A DNA stretch of 64,000 nt. Origin: Clostridiales bacterium. Lineage in GTDB: Bacteria; Bacillota; Clostridia; Oscillospirales; UBA644. The stretch spans positions 79,552 to 143,551 of the forward strand of contig QAKR01000026.1 of the NCBI GenBank assembly GCA_003343705.1. The letters run 5' to 3'. The first letter of the stretch is position 1. Each line of letters begins with the position of its first letter. Below, piece by piece: positions 17,580 to 26,632 of this stretch. The notes below the pieces were generated by a model, which searched no databases, had not been told where the DNA came from, and saw nothing but the letters and a program-made list of their open reading frames with translations. The translations under genes and the position numbers were made by a program.

Positions 17580-19370
17580 TTATTTACTTATAAATTGATA
17601 TTTAAATCTTCCGCTTGGTGCAACATCTCCGTTGATGTAAAAGTCCATAATATCGCCATCGTTCTGCATATTATCAGACCACTTGAAATTTACGGTATAT
17701 TCATCACCGGTGATACCTAACATTGTTTTAGGGATTTTAATTTGCAATCTGTTTTTGTTAATATTGTAATAAATTTTGCCTACTATCTCCCAGTTCCAAC
17801 CTCCGGTTGATCTCTCAAGGGTGGCCATATCTGTGGGGCTTTGGCGGTTTACTATATAATCAAAAGTTTCCCAGTTTTTATCACTGTTGTTTACGTCAAT
17901 CAAGAGTCTCATCCAAGCATCGTCGCTGCGTGGGGAAAGATTTCCTTTAGTTTCAACCATAAAATAAATATTTTCACTGTCTCGGGCCACTTTTGCTGAA
18001 GTTATATCGTTTCTGCCGGTTGTGTTGTAATAATGTAAGTCCCCATAACCATCGCTGTCACGGTTAAAGGTATTTTCTTTATATGCAATATATTCGGGCG
18101 AAACATTTGTCCACATATCTTCTTGTGAGCTAATATCGATAACTTTAGGCGGAGAAGATACCGGTGGGATGTCACAACCTTTAAATTTGCGTATATAGTC
18201 CACCATTTGATAGTAATAATGATCCTTAAGATATCCTTCAGAAAACTCTATGTCACGGCTTCTTTCATAATTAAACTGATCGCAAAACCAGTTTTCCAAA
18301 GGGTATAACTGGTTTTGAAAACGAATAGCGTTCCATTCGTTCCAACCGGTAATAAAAATAAATTCAGGGTCACTCTCTATTGCGTATTCGAATTGGTCGG
18401 CAAAATTTGCCCCATAGCAAACAGCTTTGTCATATGTTTCATATTGATTTTTTTTGGGAGACCAATTTCTTGTTACAATAGAACTGTGGTAGTTGCTCAT
18501 ATATGAGTTTCCGTCGTAAATTCCGGAATTGCGAGCTACGCTGACAGACATTTGTTCAGGAGTCTTGACTTTTGTTTCGGGATCTCTCCAATAAGCCATT
18601 TTTTGTGGGTAGTGTGATGTCCACGTCCAACCGTTTGGCGAAGTATCATGCATCTGTCTAAAAGAAAAATAATTATATAAATAAGAACTACTCTCAGGAG
18701 AAAATGGCCCGATTATTAAAGGTTTTCCTTTATAAATAAACCATAAATCCATATATTTATTTTGTGAAAAAATATTATTATATAAAGTATTCAGTTGTTC
18801 ATTTTGTGCCACTCCCGACGAATAGCTTAAGAAAAAAGATATTTTAGGCACATCAACACCATCATCATATGCCTTTTGAAAAACCTTGAAAACATTTTCA
18901 TATTCAAATAAAAAGTCACTGTTTGTACAGTCAAAGAATATAACATCTACACCCACATCAGCTAATACTTCTGCCTGTCTACGTGTTACCCATTGGTCAG
19001 CATTTTTGTAGTAGCCATATAGAGGTTTGTCCCAGAAATGAACCGCAAACTGCGGCCCCCAGGCTGGGTGAGTGATATCTTTTACTACATCGGTTGAAAA
19101 AGTATTTGTTATTAATGTATTGTTGTATGGCGTTTCCGTACCAAGATAATCGTGCCAATTCCAAAAAAACAGCCCTACATACCTGTTATCTCTTATTCCA
19201 GATGTTTGTTCGTATCCTGCAATACTACGGCCAAGGCTGTCTGTAGCTACCCAGGTTGAAGAGGTTGCTGATTCTACAGTATATCTTATATTCGCGGATA
19301 AGGGTAATAACCCTAAACAAAAAGGTGTTGTTAATATAAGTACAAATAAAACAAAAAACCTGGTTTTCAT
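17580..19370 (-). CDS. secreted GH99-like glycosidase with CBM9-like domain (paralogue 2)
   Basis: This is the most divergent of the three paralogues in its barrel. The 596-residue protein has a signal peptide (about 1-26), the barrel landmarks YVGLFFWNWH, ADVGVDVIFFDCTN and FITGWNEW, and the CBM9-like C-terminal region. The barrel (about 60-400) differs clearly from the two neighbours, with changed loops after FFDCTN and before GWNEW, which suggests a different substrate. By contrast the last 180 residues are almost identical to those of paralogues 1 and 3. The start has AGGAGG, and only nine bases separate it from the stop of the upstream gene. Confidence 0.75.
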   Translation of the reverse strand: MKTRFFVLFVLILTTPFCLGLLPLSANIRYTVESATSSTWVATDSLGRSIAGYEQTSGIRDNRYVGLFFWNWHDYLGTETPYNNTLITNTFSTDVVKDITHPAWGPQFAVHFWDKPLYGYYKNADQWVTRRQAEVLADVGVDVIFFDCTNSDFLFEYENVFKVFQKAYDDGVDVPKISFFLSYSSGVAQNEQLNTLYNNIFSQNKYMDLWFIYKGKPLIIGPFSPESSSYLYNYFSFRQMHDTSPNGWTWTSHYPQKMAYWRDPETKVKTPEQMSVSVARNSGIYDGNSYMSNYHSSIVTRNWSPKKNQYETYDKAVCYGANFADQFEYAIESDPEFIFITGWNEWNAIRFQNQLYPLENWFCDQFNYERSRDIEFSEGYLKDHYYYQMVDYIRKFKGCDIPPVSSPPKVIDISSQEDMWTNVSPEYIAYKENTFNRDSDGYGDLHYYNTTGRNDITSAKVARDSENIYFMVETKGNLSPRSDDAWMRLLIDVNNSDKNWETFDYIVNRQSPTDMATLERSTGGWNWEIVGKIYYNINKNRLQIKIPKTMLGITGDEYTVNFKWSDNMQNDGDIMDFYINGDVAPSGRFKYQFISK

Positions 19371-19379
19371 AGTGGCCTC

Positions 19380-21194
19380 CTAATTACTCATGAATTGATA
19401 TTTAAATCTACCGCTTGGTGCAACGTCCCCGTTGATGTAAAAATCCATGATATCGCCGTCGTTTTGCATATTATCGGACCATTTAAAATTAATAGTATAT
19501 TCATCCCCTGTGATTCCCAACATTGCTTTTGGGATTTTTATCTGTAACCTGTTTTCGTTAATATTGTAATAAACTTGACCTATGGTTTCCCAGTTCCATC
19601 CTCCTGTTGATCGTTCAAGTGTGGCCATATCTGTGGGACTTCGGCGGTTTACTATATAATCAAAAGTCTCCCAGTTTTTATCACCGTTGTTTACGTCAAT
19701 CAAAAGCCTCATCCAAGCCTCGTCGCTGCGGGGAGAAAGATTTTCTTTTGTCTCAACCATAAAATAAATATTTTCGCTGTCTCGGGCTACTTTTGCTGAA
19801 GTTATATCGTTTCTGCCGGTTGCGTTGTAATAATGTAAGTCCCCATAACCGTTGTTGTCACGGTTGAAGGTATTGCCCTTATACGCTATATATTCAGGTG
19901 AAACACTTGCCCACATATCTTCTGTTGAATTTATATCAATTACCTTTGGCTCAGATGCTACAGGGGTTTCGGCACAGCCTTTAAATTTTCGTATATAATC
20001 TACCATTTGATAATAATAGCTGTCTTTTAAGTTAGTTTTTGAAAATTCTATATCTCTGCTGAACTCTGCGGAAAACTGATCTGCAAATCCATTTAAAGTC
20101 CCTTGCCATTCAGCAAACCTCATGGCAATTCGCTCGTTCCAGCCTGTTATAAAAATAAATTCAGGATCCTGAGCTATTGCATATTCAAACTGTTCAGAAA
20201 AATGTGCACCATATTCTACGGCATTAATACGAGTGTCATAACCATTCTGAACGGTATAAGTTCTCCCGTTAACAACAGAGCTTCCCGCGTTTGAAGACGA
20301 AAGATTTCCATTGTGATCGCAGTTCATTGCAACACTAACAGACATTTGCTCTTTAATTGTTTTCTTGTCTTTTCTTATGTAAGCCATGTGTTGAGGATAT
20401 AGATTTGACCATGTCCAGTCATTAATGCCTGTATTATTTATATATCTCGGGTCAATACTTCGCATTGTAAAAAAATCTTTAATCTCGTTGTAATATTCAT
20501 AATTTTTTGTAAATGTTGTAGTCCCCATTACCATTGGCTTGCCCTCATATATAAACCAGGTATCTTTGTAAAGACCGTCTCGGTAATAACGAGAATAAAG
20601 CATTTCAAGCTGTTCTCTCCTGTAATCCGAAGACCCAAAACTGAGGACAAATGATATTTTAGGCACTTTAACTCCGTCATCGTAGGCTTGCTGAAACGTT
20701 TTAAACAGTGCATCTAAGCTTTTATCAAAAAGGTGTGTAGCATTTGTGCAGTCGAGAAAAATAACATCTACTCCTGCATCAGCCAAAGCTTCTGCATGAC
20801 GTCTTAAAACCCAAGTGTCATCAGAAAGATAATAGCCATAAACAGGCTCATGCCACGAATGGTTCATTAGTTCCCAGCTCCAGGCAGGATGAGTTGTATC
20901 TGTCCACATTGTTTCATTATTAAACGCTGTTATAATGTCATTGTTATTTACAGCTATCTCACCATTACGCCAACCGGGCTCGTGCCAGTTCCAGTAAAAT
21001 AAGCCAACAAATTTATCTTTTTTTGCTCCCGCTTCTGAAATTGTTGCAACTGATCTGTCTAACCCGTCTGTCGCCACCCATGTAGATGGTTCTGCCGTTT
21101 CTATTGAAAATATCTCGTTTGCCGAAGATACGGAGGAAAAACAAAAAAATGAACTGATTACTACGCATAATAATCCCAAAGCAATTTTTTTCAT
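19380..21194 (-). CDS. secreted GH99-like glycosidase with CBM9-like domain (paralogue 3)
   Basis: This 604-residue protein is the first gene of the operon and closely resembles paralogue 1 over its whole length. It has a signal peptide (about 1-26), FVGLFYWNWH, HAEALADAGVDVIFLDCTN and FITGWNER in the barrel, and the CBM9-like region from about residue 425. It has no dockerin and no cell-wall anchor, so it may be released. The strong promoter at 21228-21256 drives it. AGAGGTG precedes the ATG. Paralogues 1 and 3 most likely arose by duplication, with paralogue 2 as an older copy. Confidence 0.75.
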   Translation of the reverse strand: MKKIALGLLCVVISSFFCFSSVSSANEIFSIETAEPSTWVATDGLDRSVATISEAGAKKDKFVGLFYWNWHEPGWRNGEIAVNNNDIITAFNNETMWTDTTHPAWSWELMNHSWHEPVYGYYLSDDTWVLRRHAEALADAGVDVIFLDCTNATHLFDKSLDALFKTFQQAYDDGVKVPKISFVLSFGSSDYRREQLEMLYSRYYRDGLYKDTWFIYEGKPMVMGTTTFTKNYEYYNEIKDFFTMRSIDPRYINNTGINDWTWSNLYPQHMAYIRKDKKTIKEQMSVSVAMNCDHNGNLSSSNAGSSVVNGRTYTVQNGYDTRINAVEYGAHFSEQFEYAIAQDPEFIFITGWNERIAMRFAEWQGTLNGFADQFSAEFSRDIEFSKTNLKDSYYYQMVDYIRKFKGCAETPVASEPKVIDINSTEDMWASVSPEYIAYKGNTFNRDNNGYGDLHYYNATGRNDITSAKVARDSENIYFMVETKENLSPRSDEAWMRLLIDVNNGDKNWETFDYIVNRRSPTDMATLERSTGGWNWETIGQVYYNINENRLQIKIPKAMLGITGDEYTINFKWSDNMQNDGDIMDFYINGDVAPSGRFKYQFMSN

Positions 21195-21227
21195 ATGGCA
21201 CCTCTGTAATCAAAATCAGTTAATTGA

Positions 21228-21256
21228 ATTATAACATAAACATATACAATAATCAA
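21228..21256 (-). promoter_or_regulatory. promoter of the GH99-like operon
   Basis: On the minus strand TTGATT (21251-21256) and TATAAT (21228-21233) are separated by 17 bp. The -35 box abuts the T tract of the upstream terminator. Confidence 0.75.
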
Positions 21257-21257
21257 T

Positions 21258-21296
21258 GAAAAAAATATGGCATATCGTTTATGTGATATACCATAT
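21258..21296 (-). terminator. terminator of the pdxY-mnmA unit
   Basis: On the minus strand a 12-bp stem with one mismatch (21265-21296) is followed by a run of T (21258-21265). Confidence 0.75.
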
Positions 21297-21312
21297 GTGT
21301 ACATATGTTGTT

Positions 21313-22152
21313 TTATCCTATGCTTTTTGCGAAAGAACCGAGTCCTTCTTCAAAATTAACGCCATAACCCTGTGCATTCGAATCATTTTTCGTTCGAATT
21401 ATACTTTCTTCAGTAAAATCAACTGCAATCTGTAGAGATTTTTTTATATCATTATTTTTTAAATACGCGCCAAGAAAAGCCGACGCAAAAACATCCCCTG
21501 TTCCGTGAAAAAATCCAGGGATTTTATCTGAAAAACAATATCCTATTTTTCCGCTATCAAAGTATGCTGCACCTAATGTTTTATTATCAAAATAAACACC
21601 GGTTAATATTATTTTTTTAGGGCCTAGCTTTGATAATTTTTCAAGCATTCCTTCTATATACAGTTTATCAAAAGGGCCTACTTTATAGTCAGATTCAGTT
21701 AAAAGGGCTGCTTCTGTTATATTGGGGCAGATCATGTCAGCCTGTGCACAAAGACGTTTCATTTCCTGGGGGAAATTTTGTGTGAAAGCTGTGTAAAGTT
21801 TTCCATTGTCTCCCATTACAGGATCTATAAAAACAAATGTTTCTTTAGTTTTCAGCTTTTCAATCATTTGACAAACGATATCTATTTGTCTGAAAGAACC
21901 TAAATAACCTGTATAAAACGCATCATATTCTAAGTTAAGCGTTTGCCAATGATTCATTATTGGCAATAAGTCATCTGTAAGATCACGAAACGTGAATCCG
22001 GTGAACCCTCCCGTGTGTGTAGATAAAACGGCAGTCGGTACTGCTAAAACTTCATGTCCGGCAGCGGAAAGAACAGGTAACGCTACTGTTAGTGAGCATT
22101 TTCCTAAGCATGATATATCATGAATCGCTACTATTCTTTTTTGTTTATTCAT
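21313..22152 (-). CDS. pdxY: pyridoxamine/pyridoxal kinase
   Basis: The 279-residue protein is a ribokinase-fold kinase of the PdxY/PdxK type that phosphorylates B6 vitamers in the salvage route to pyridoxal phosphate. The N-terminal HDISCLGKCSL, the THTGGF loop and the anion hole GTGDVFASA near residue 235 are family landmarks. A related hydroxymethylpyrimidine kinase cannot be fully excluded, but the LSTHTGGF segment favours B6 kinases. Its start overlaps the stop of mnmA by four bases (ATGA), so it is coupled to the tRNA thiolation gene. Confidence 0.85.
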   Translation of the reverse strand: MNKQKRIVAIHDISCLGKCSLTVALPVLSAAGHEVLAVPTAVLSTHTGGFTGFTFRDLTDDLLPIMNHWQTLNLEYDAFYTGYLGSFRQIDIVCQMIEKLKTKETFVFIDPVMGDNGKLYTAFTQNFPQEMKRLCAQADMICPNITEAALLTESDYKVGPFDKLYIEGMLEKLSKLGPKKIILTGVYFDNKTLGAAYFDSGKIGYCFSDKIPGFFHGTGDVFASAFLGAYLKNNDIKKSLQIAVDFTEESIIRTKNDSNAQGYGVNFEEGLGSFAKSIG

Positions 22153-23165
22153 AAAATAATTCCCCCACCTAAAAGTGTTTTATCGTCGTAAAAAACAACA
22201 GACTGCCCCGGTGTTACAGCTCGCTGAGGTTCGTCAAATTCAACTGTAATAAAATCACCATTAACAGTAATTGTTGCAGGTGTCTGCCTTTGTTTGTATC
22301 GGGTTTTTGCGCTTACTCTTAGAGGGTCTTGAGGAATTTTTCCCGAAATGAAGTTATAATCAGTTGCTATAAGTTTTGTTTTAAATAGATCTTCGTTGTC
22401 GCCCAGAACTATATCATTTGTTTGTGAATTTTTAGAAATGACATAACGTCTTTTGCCGAAACCGAATCCTAGACCGTTACGTTGTCCTATTGTATACTTT
22501 ATTATGCCTTCATGTTTGCCTATTATGTTTCCGCTCATATCTACAAAATTACCGCAGGGAGGAATGAAATCGGTAACATTTTTTATAAATGATGCATAAT
22601 TACCATCCGGAACAAAGCATATATCCTGGCTGTCCGGCTTATTTGCGGTTATCAGTCCGTTGTCTTCTGCAATTTGACGAATTTGAGGTTTTGACAGTGT
22701 TGCAAGTGGGAAAAGTGTATGGGAAAGTAATTTTTGGGTCATATTATATAAGACATAACTTTGGTCTTTTTCTTCATTATCGGCTTTTTGTACAAAGTAT
22801 TCCCCGTTTTTTTCTTCTATTTTTGCATAGTGGCCTGTAGCTATAAAGTCAAATCCGTCTTTTTCAGCTTGTTCTGCCATTGCACCGAATTTTATAAGCT
22901 TATTACAAGTAACACAAGGGTTAGGCGTTTTTCCTGCTATGTACGCAGAAGTAAACTCTTTAATAACTGTTCTTTCAAATAGCTCTGAAAAATCAATGGT
23001 TTTATGCAAAATCCCCATTTTATCGCAAACCGCTTTAGCATCAGAAGCGCTGTTTTTGTAAAGGGTAAGCGTTACTCCGCATACGTCATAGCCTTGCTCT
23101 TTTAATAAAAGTGCACATACTGAACTGTCCACTCCTCCGCTCATCCCGACGAGAACTTTTTTCAT
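22149..23165 (-). CDS. mnmA: tRNA-specific 2-thiouridylase
   Basis: MnmA inserts sulfur at position 2 of wobble uridine-34 in tRNA-Lys, -Glu and -Gln. The 338-residue protein has the ATP pyrophosphatase loop GMSGGVDSSV at residues 8-17, the first catalytic Cys in NPCVTCN near residue 93, and the second in QDICFVPDGNY near residue 190. The sequence is complete to the C-terminal beta barrel. A promoter at 23196-23224 lies upstream, and AAGGAG precedes the ATG. It is divergent from the riboswitch-controlled ATPase. Confidence 0.97.
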   Translation of the reverse strand: MKKVLVGMSGGVDSSVCALLLKEQGYDVCGVTLTLYKNSASDAKAVCDKMGILHKTIDFSELFERTVIKEFTSAYIAGKTPNPCVTCNKLIKFGAMAEQAEKDGFDFIATGHYAKIEEKNGEYFVQKADNEEKDQSYVLYNMTQKLLSHTLFPLATLSKPQIRQIAEDNGLITANKPDSQDICFVPDGNYASFIKNVTDFIPPCGNFVDMSGNIIGKHEGIIKYTIGQRNGLGFGFGKRRYVISKNSQTNDIVLGDNEDLFKTKLIATDYNFISGKIPQDPLRVSAKTRYKQRQTPATITVNGDFITVEFDEPQRAVTPGQSVVFYDDKTLLGGGIIL

Positions 23166-23195
23166 CCTTTAGCTCCTTGTAAACATTATATTTTC

Positions 23196-23224
23196 ATTAT
23201 ATATTATACCACAAAAAAAGTCAA
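23196..23224 (-). promoter_or_regulatory. promoter of mnmA
   Basis: On the minus strand TTGACT (23219-23224) and TATAAT (23196-23201) are separated by 17 bp. The -35 box is only ten bases away from the -35 box of the divergent ATPase promoter. Confidence 0.7.
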
Positions 23225-23234
23225 CGAAAAACAC

Positions 23235-23263
23235 TTGACATTTTTGGCAATATCTGTTATACT
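23235..23263 (+). promoter_or_regulatory. promoter of the riboswitch-controlled ATPase
   Basis: TTGACA at 23235-23240 and TATACT at 23258-23263 are separated by 17 bp. Transcription would begin near 23270, exactly where the aptamer starts. Confidence 0.85.
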
Positions 23264-23270
23264 GATCACA

Positions 23271-23371
23271 TACAAGGGAGTAGTTAGCACTATTTGTGCA
23301 GGGGCGTCAACATCATGGCCGTTTCCAGGCCTGGCGCATCTTAGGTGTTATGCTGATAACGAGACTTGGTG
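23271..23371 (+). promoter_or_regulatory. yybP-ykoY manganese riboswitch aptamer
   Basis: The leader has the conserved landmarks of the yybP-ykoY family (RF00080): the 5' element CAAGGGAGTAG (from 23273), the CGTCAACAT loop (from 23325 region), a variable G+C-rich arm, and the 3' element GATAACGAGACTTGG (23355-23369). The first and last elements pair to form P1. This family binds Mn(II) and switches on Mn exporters. The junction loops that hold the metal are both present. Its place, between a strong promoter and a terminator just before a P-type ATPase, is typical. Confidence 0.9.
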
Positions 23372-23403
23372 TGTCCGAAAGGGTCATACCCGGTCTTTTT
23401 TTT
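23363..23403 (+). terminator. riboswitch expression platform (conditional terminator)
   Basis: The segment GACTTGG at 23363-23369 can pair with CCGGTC at 23390-23395 through a long stem around a GAAA loop, followed by eight T residues (23396-23403). The same GACTTGG is needed for aptamer helix P1, so metal binding should prevent the terminator and permit expression. Confidence 0.85.
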
Positions 23404-23427
23404 ATTATACAGAAAGGTTGGTTTGCA

Positions 23428-26076
23428 TTGAAGTTTTATACTGATAGTGTGGAAGAGGTCTTTAATGAGGTTAAAAGTTCTCAGGAGGGCTTATCTGTTT
23501 CAGAGTCTGAGAAAAGGCTTGCAGAACATGGAAAAAATAAACTTGCCGAGGGTAAGAAAACACCTTGGATTATACGGTTTTTAAGTCAACTTAAAGACCC
23601 GATGATTATAATCCTTATAGTTGCAGCGTTTTTATCCGTGGCAGTCAGCGGTTTTACAGATTACATTGATGCAATAATTATTTTAATTGTTGTTCTTATC
23701 AACGCTATTTTAGGTGTTTTACAAGAAAGTAAAGCAGAAAAAGCAATAGAGGCTTTACAAAAAATGTCGGCGGCAACTTCAAAGGTTTTGCGTGACGGTA
23801 ACGTTCATGTTATAAAAAGCGAAGATCTTGTTGTCGGAGATGTTGTTTTACTTGAAGCCGGAGATGCAGTTCCTGCAGATGGCAGAATTATCGAAAGTGC
23901 AAGTTTGAAGATTGAAGAAGCTGCTTTGACCGGAGAAAGCGTTCCTGTTACAAAAGATGTGTCTGTAATAGGTGAAAAAGACGGAAAAGCCGTTCCTTTA
24001 GGCGACAGAAAAAACATGGTGTATATGGGCAGCACCGTTGTTTACGGGCGCGGAAAAGCAATTATTACTTCAACTGGTATGGGTACTGAGATGGGTAAAA
24101 TTGCAGATGCTCTTGCAAAAGCCGAAGATGGGCAAACTCCACTTCAGAAAAAGCTTACACAGTTAAGTAAAGTGCTTACAGTTCTTGTATTGGGTATAAG
24201 CGTATTTATTTTTGCTTTTTCTCTTATTAAGAGCGGAAGCCTTGAAATTAAAAACATTCTCGATACATTTATGGTTGCTGTAAGCCTTGCAGTTGCAGCT
24301 ATTCCGGAAGGCCTTGCTGCTGTTGTTACAATAGTTTTATCAATAGGCGTTACCAATATGTCAAAGCGAAACGCTATTATACGTAAGCTGACTGCTGTTG
24401 AAACTCTCGGTTGTGCACAAATAATATGCAGCGATAAAACCGGTACGTTAACACAGAACAAAATGACTGTTGTAGAGCATTTTTCAAATAATCAGGATCT
24501 TTTAGCTACCGCAATGGCTCTTTGCAATGATGCTGAATTAGATGAAAATTATGAGGCAACCGGTGAACCGACGGAATGTGCACTCGTAAATTATGCTTAT
24601 AGTTTGGAGCTTAATAAAAACGACCTTAAAACAAAGATTGTGCGCATAGGTGAAGCTCCGTTTGACAGCGGTCGTAAAATGATGAGCACCGTTCATGAAA
24701 AAGACGGTAAATATATTCAGTTTACAAAAGGTGCTCCGGATGTGCTGTTAGGTTTATGCACAAAATATATAGATGAAAAAGGTGCAATTGTTGCCCTTGA
24801 TGATACAATACGAGAAAAGATTGTTGCACATAACAAAGCAATGGCACACAAAGCTTTACGTGTTTTAGCTGCGGCAACACGTGAAATTGAATCTATTCCT
24901 TCTTCATATGAACCAACTGATCTTGAGCACGACTTGACGTTTATCGGTCTTACTGGCATGATTGATCCCATAAGACCTGAGGTTTCTGCTGCAATTGAAG
25001 AATGTAAGTCAGCCGGAATACGGGCAGTAATGATAACAGGCGATCACCGTGATACAGCAGTAGCAATTGCAACTGAACTCGGAATTATAACTGATGAAAG
25101 CCAGGCTATAACCGGTGCCCAGCTTGACGAAATCTCTGACGAGGAGCTTGAAACAGAAATAGAAAACTTCGGTGTATATGCGCGAGTCCAACCCGAACAC
25201 AAGGTCCGTATTGTTAATGCATGGCGTAAAAAAGGCTATGTAACTGCTATGACCGGCGACGGTGTAAACGATGCACCGTCTATAAAAAGTGCAGATATAG
25301 GCGTCGGAATGGGCATAACAGGTACGGACGTTACCAAAAATGTTGCCGATATGGTTTTGGCAGACGATAACTTTGCGACAATTGTAGGGGCTGTAGGCGA
25401 AGGTCGTCGTATATATGATAATATACGTAAGGCAATTCAGTTTTTGCTTGCTTCTAATATGAGCGAAGTGTTAAGTATATTCTTTGCAACTCTTTTAGGC
25501 TTTACCATTCTTAAACCTGTTCACCTACTTTGGATTAACCTTATAACAGACTGTTTTCCGGCCCTTGCCCTCGGTATGGAAAAAGGCGAACCCGATTTAA
25601 TGAATCGCCCGCCTCGTAAATCTACTGACGGTATTTTTGCGGGAGGTGTTGGTTTTGACATTGCATATCAAGGCTTTTTAGTTACTATTCTTACTATAGC
25701 AGCGTATTTAATAGGCCATTTTATGGAATCCGGATACTGGGAATTTGTAGATAGCCCTGACGGTATGACAATGGCGTTTTTAACATTAAGTATGGCCGAG
25801 ATATTCCATAGCTTTAATATGCGTAGCCAACGCGGAAGCGTTTTCAGCCTTAAAGGTCAAAATAAATATCTTTGGGGTGCCGGTATTTTAAGCCTTTTAC
25901 TAACAACCGCAGTTATCTATGTACCGTTCCTTAAAAATGCTTTTGGTTTTGAGCCTATAAGCCTTGAAGAATACGGTGTTGCACTGCTTCTTGCATTTAG
26001 TATTATTCCGCTTGTTGAAATAGTTAAGTTGGTACGCAGAGCAATTGATAAAAGAAAAGCAAAAAAAGTAAAATAA
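23428..26076 (+). CDS. P-type cation ATPase (Ca/Mn type), riboswitch-controlled
   Basis: The 882-residue pump belongs to the P2 (calcium-type) ATPases. It has the N-terminal cation-ATPase domain, TGES actuator motif, PEGL in M4, the DKTGTLTQNK phosphorylation site, GDGVNDAPS hinge and the M6 motif NLITDCFPALALG. The family exports Ca(II) or Mn(II); the Mn riboswitch argues for Mn(II) efflux. The frame is open from an ATG at 23296, but that lies inside the aptamer. The TTG at 23428 follows the terminator, has a GAAAGG site and begins with KFYTDSVEEV as homologues do. A bidirectional hairpin closes the gene. Confidence 0.93.
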   Translation: MKFYTDSVEEVFNEVKSSQEGLSVSESEKRLAEHGKNKLAEGKKTPWIIRFLSQLKDPMIIILIVAAFLSVAVSGFTDYIDAIIILIVVLINAILGVLQESKAEKAIEALQKMSAATSKVLRDGNVHVIKSEDLVVGDVVLLEAGDAVPADGRIIESASLKIEEAALTGESVPVTKDVSVIGEKDGKAVPLGDRKNMVYMGSTVVYGRGKAIITSTGMGTEMGKIADALAKAEDGQTPLQKKLTQLSKVLTVLVLGISVFIFAFSLIKSGSLEIKNILDTFMVAVSLAVAAIPEGLAAVVTIVLSIGVTNMSKRNAIIRKLTAVETLGCAQIICSDKTGTLTQNKMTVVEHFSNNQDLLATAMALCNDAELDENYEATGEPTECALVNYAYSLELNKNDLKTKIVRIGEAPFDSGRKMMSTVHEKDGKYIQFTKGAPDVLLGLCTKYIDEKGAIVALDDTIREKIVAHNKAMAHKALRVLAAATREIESIPSSYEPTDLEHDLTFIGLTGMIDPIRPEVSAAIEECKSAGIRAVMITGDHRDTAVAIATELGIITDESQAITGAQLDEISDEELETEIENFGVYARVQPEHKVRIVNAWRKKGYVTAMTGDGVNDAPSIKSADIGVGMGITGTDVTKNVADMVLADDNFATIVGAVGEGRRIYDNIRKAIQFLLASNMSEVLSIFFATLLGFTILKPVHLLWINLITDCFPALALGMEKGEPDLMNRPPRKSTDGIFAGGVGFDIAYQGFLVTILTIAAYLIGHFMESGYWEFVDSPDGMTMAFLTLSMAEIFHSFNMRSQRGSVFSLKGQNKYLWGAGILSLLLTTAVIYVPFLKNAFGFEPISLEEYGVALLLAFSIIPLVEIVKLVRRAIDKRKAKKVK

Positions 26077-26089
26077 GTAAAATAAGTTT

Positions 26090-26120
26090 CAAGGCACCGC
26101 AGATTATCTGCGGTGCCTTG
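26090..26120. terminator. bidirectional terminator after the ATPase
   Basis: Perfect 15-nt arms (26090-26104 and 26106-26120) lie between the ATPase and the convergent small gene. The pairing leaves a small A+T loop. Confidence 0.85.
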
Positions 26121-26195
26121 ATTTTCATTATACAAAATAAGTTAAGGTTTAAAAGTTAGTATTTGCTAATTAGAAAACGTGGGAAATAAGTCTGT

Positions 26196-26618
26196 TTAAT
26201 TTACGTCGTCCCCATATTGATTAATATAATCCTGCACTGTTTCTACTGCATTGTAAAAAGATAGAGTTGCTTCTTCAATAGCAATCATTGCATAATCAAT
26301 TGTAAATTCTGCATAGTCTATTATAAGCTTAGCCTCTTCTCTTTCCCTCTTTTTAAGGTTGCGGTTCTTAACGCAGCCTATATTTGTTTTTATTTTATCA
26401 AAGCTCTTGTTAGCATTAAAAAGCTTTAAATAAAATTTAGGTTTATCCTTGCCAAGCTTTAAAAATAAATTTTTCTGCATGCGTTTTATTTCTGACGTCG
26501 CGTCAGAAATAACATCAGTCGCATCTTTTCTGTAATTGAATTTTTGGTTCTCCATTTTTTTCTGAAATATATTATATTTTTTACCTAAAATATCAATTCT
26601 ATCATTTAATGTAATCAT
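26196..26618 (-). CDS. hypothetical protein, helical, cotranscribed with YhgE/Pip
   Basis: I do not recognise this 140-residue protein. It has no signal peptide or transmembrane segment, is rich in Lys, Asn and Glu, and is predicted to be largely alpha-helical with likely coiled coil (residues 20-60 and 90-130). The ATG has an AGAGGT ribosome binding site. It begins 14 bases after the stop of the YhgE/Pip gene with no terminator between them, which suggests a shared function or regulation. A cytoplasmic helper of the membrane protein is one possibility, but nothing in the sequence proves it. Confidence 0.7.
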   Translation of the reverse strand: MITLNDRIDILGKKYNIFQKKMENQKFNYRKDATDVISDATSEIKRMQKNLFLKLGKDKPKFYLKLFNANKSFDKIKTNIGCVKNRNLKKREREEAKLIIDYAEFTIDYAMIAIEEATLSFYNAVETVQDYINQYGDDVN

Positions 26619-26632
26619 AAGATTACCTCTTA

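Noticed and set aside
14722..21194. A complete cellulosome gene cluster
   Set aside because: No cohesin, scaffoldin, or classical cellulase is in the window; only one of the four proteins has a dockerin.
23296..23427. An N-terminal extension of 44 residues on the riboswitch-controlled ATPase
   Set aside because: The stretch is the aptamer and terminator of the manganese riboswitch; the encoded residues match no ATPase, and the TTG at 23428 has a proper ribosome binding site.
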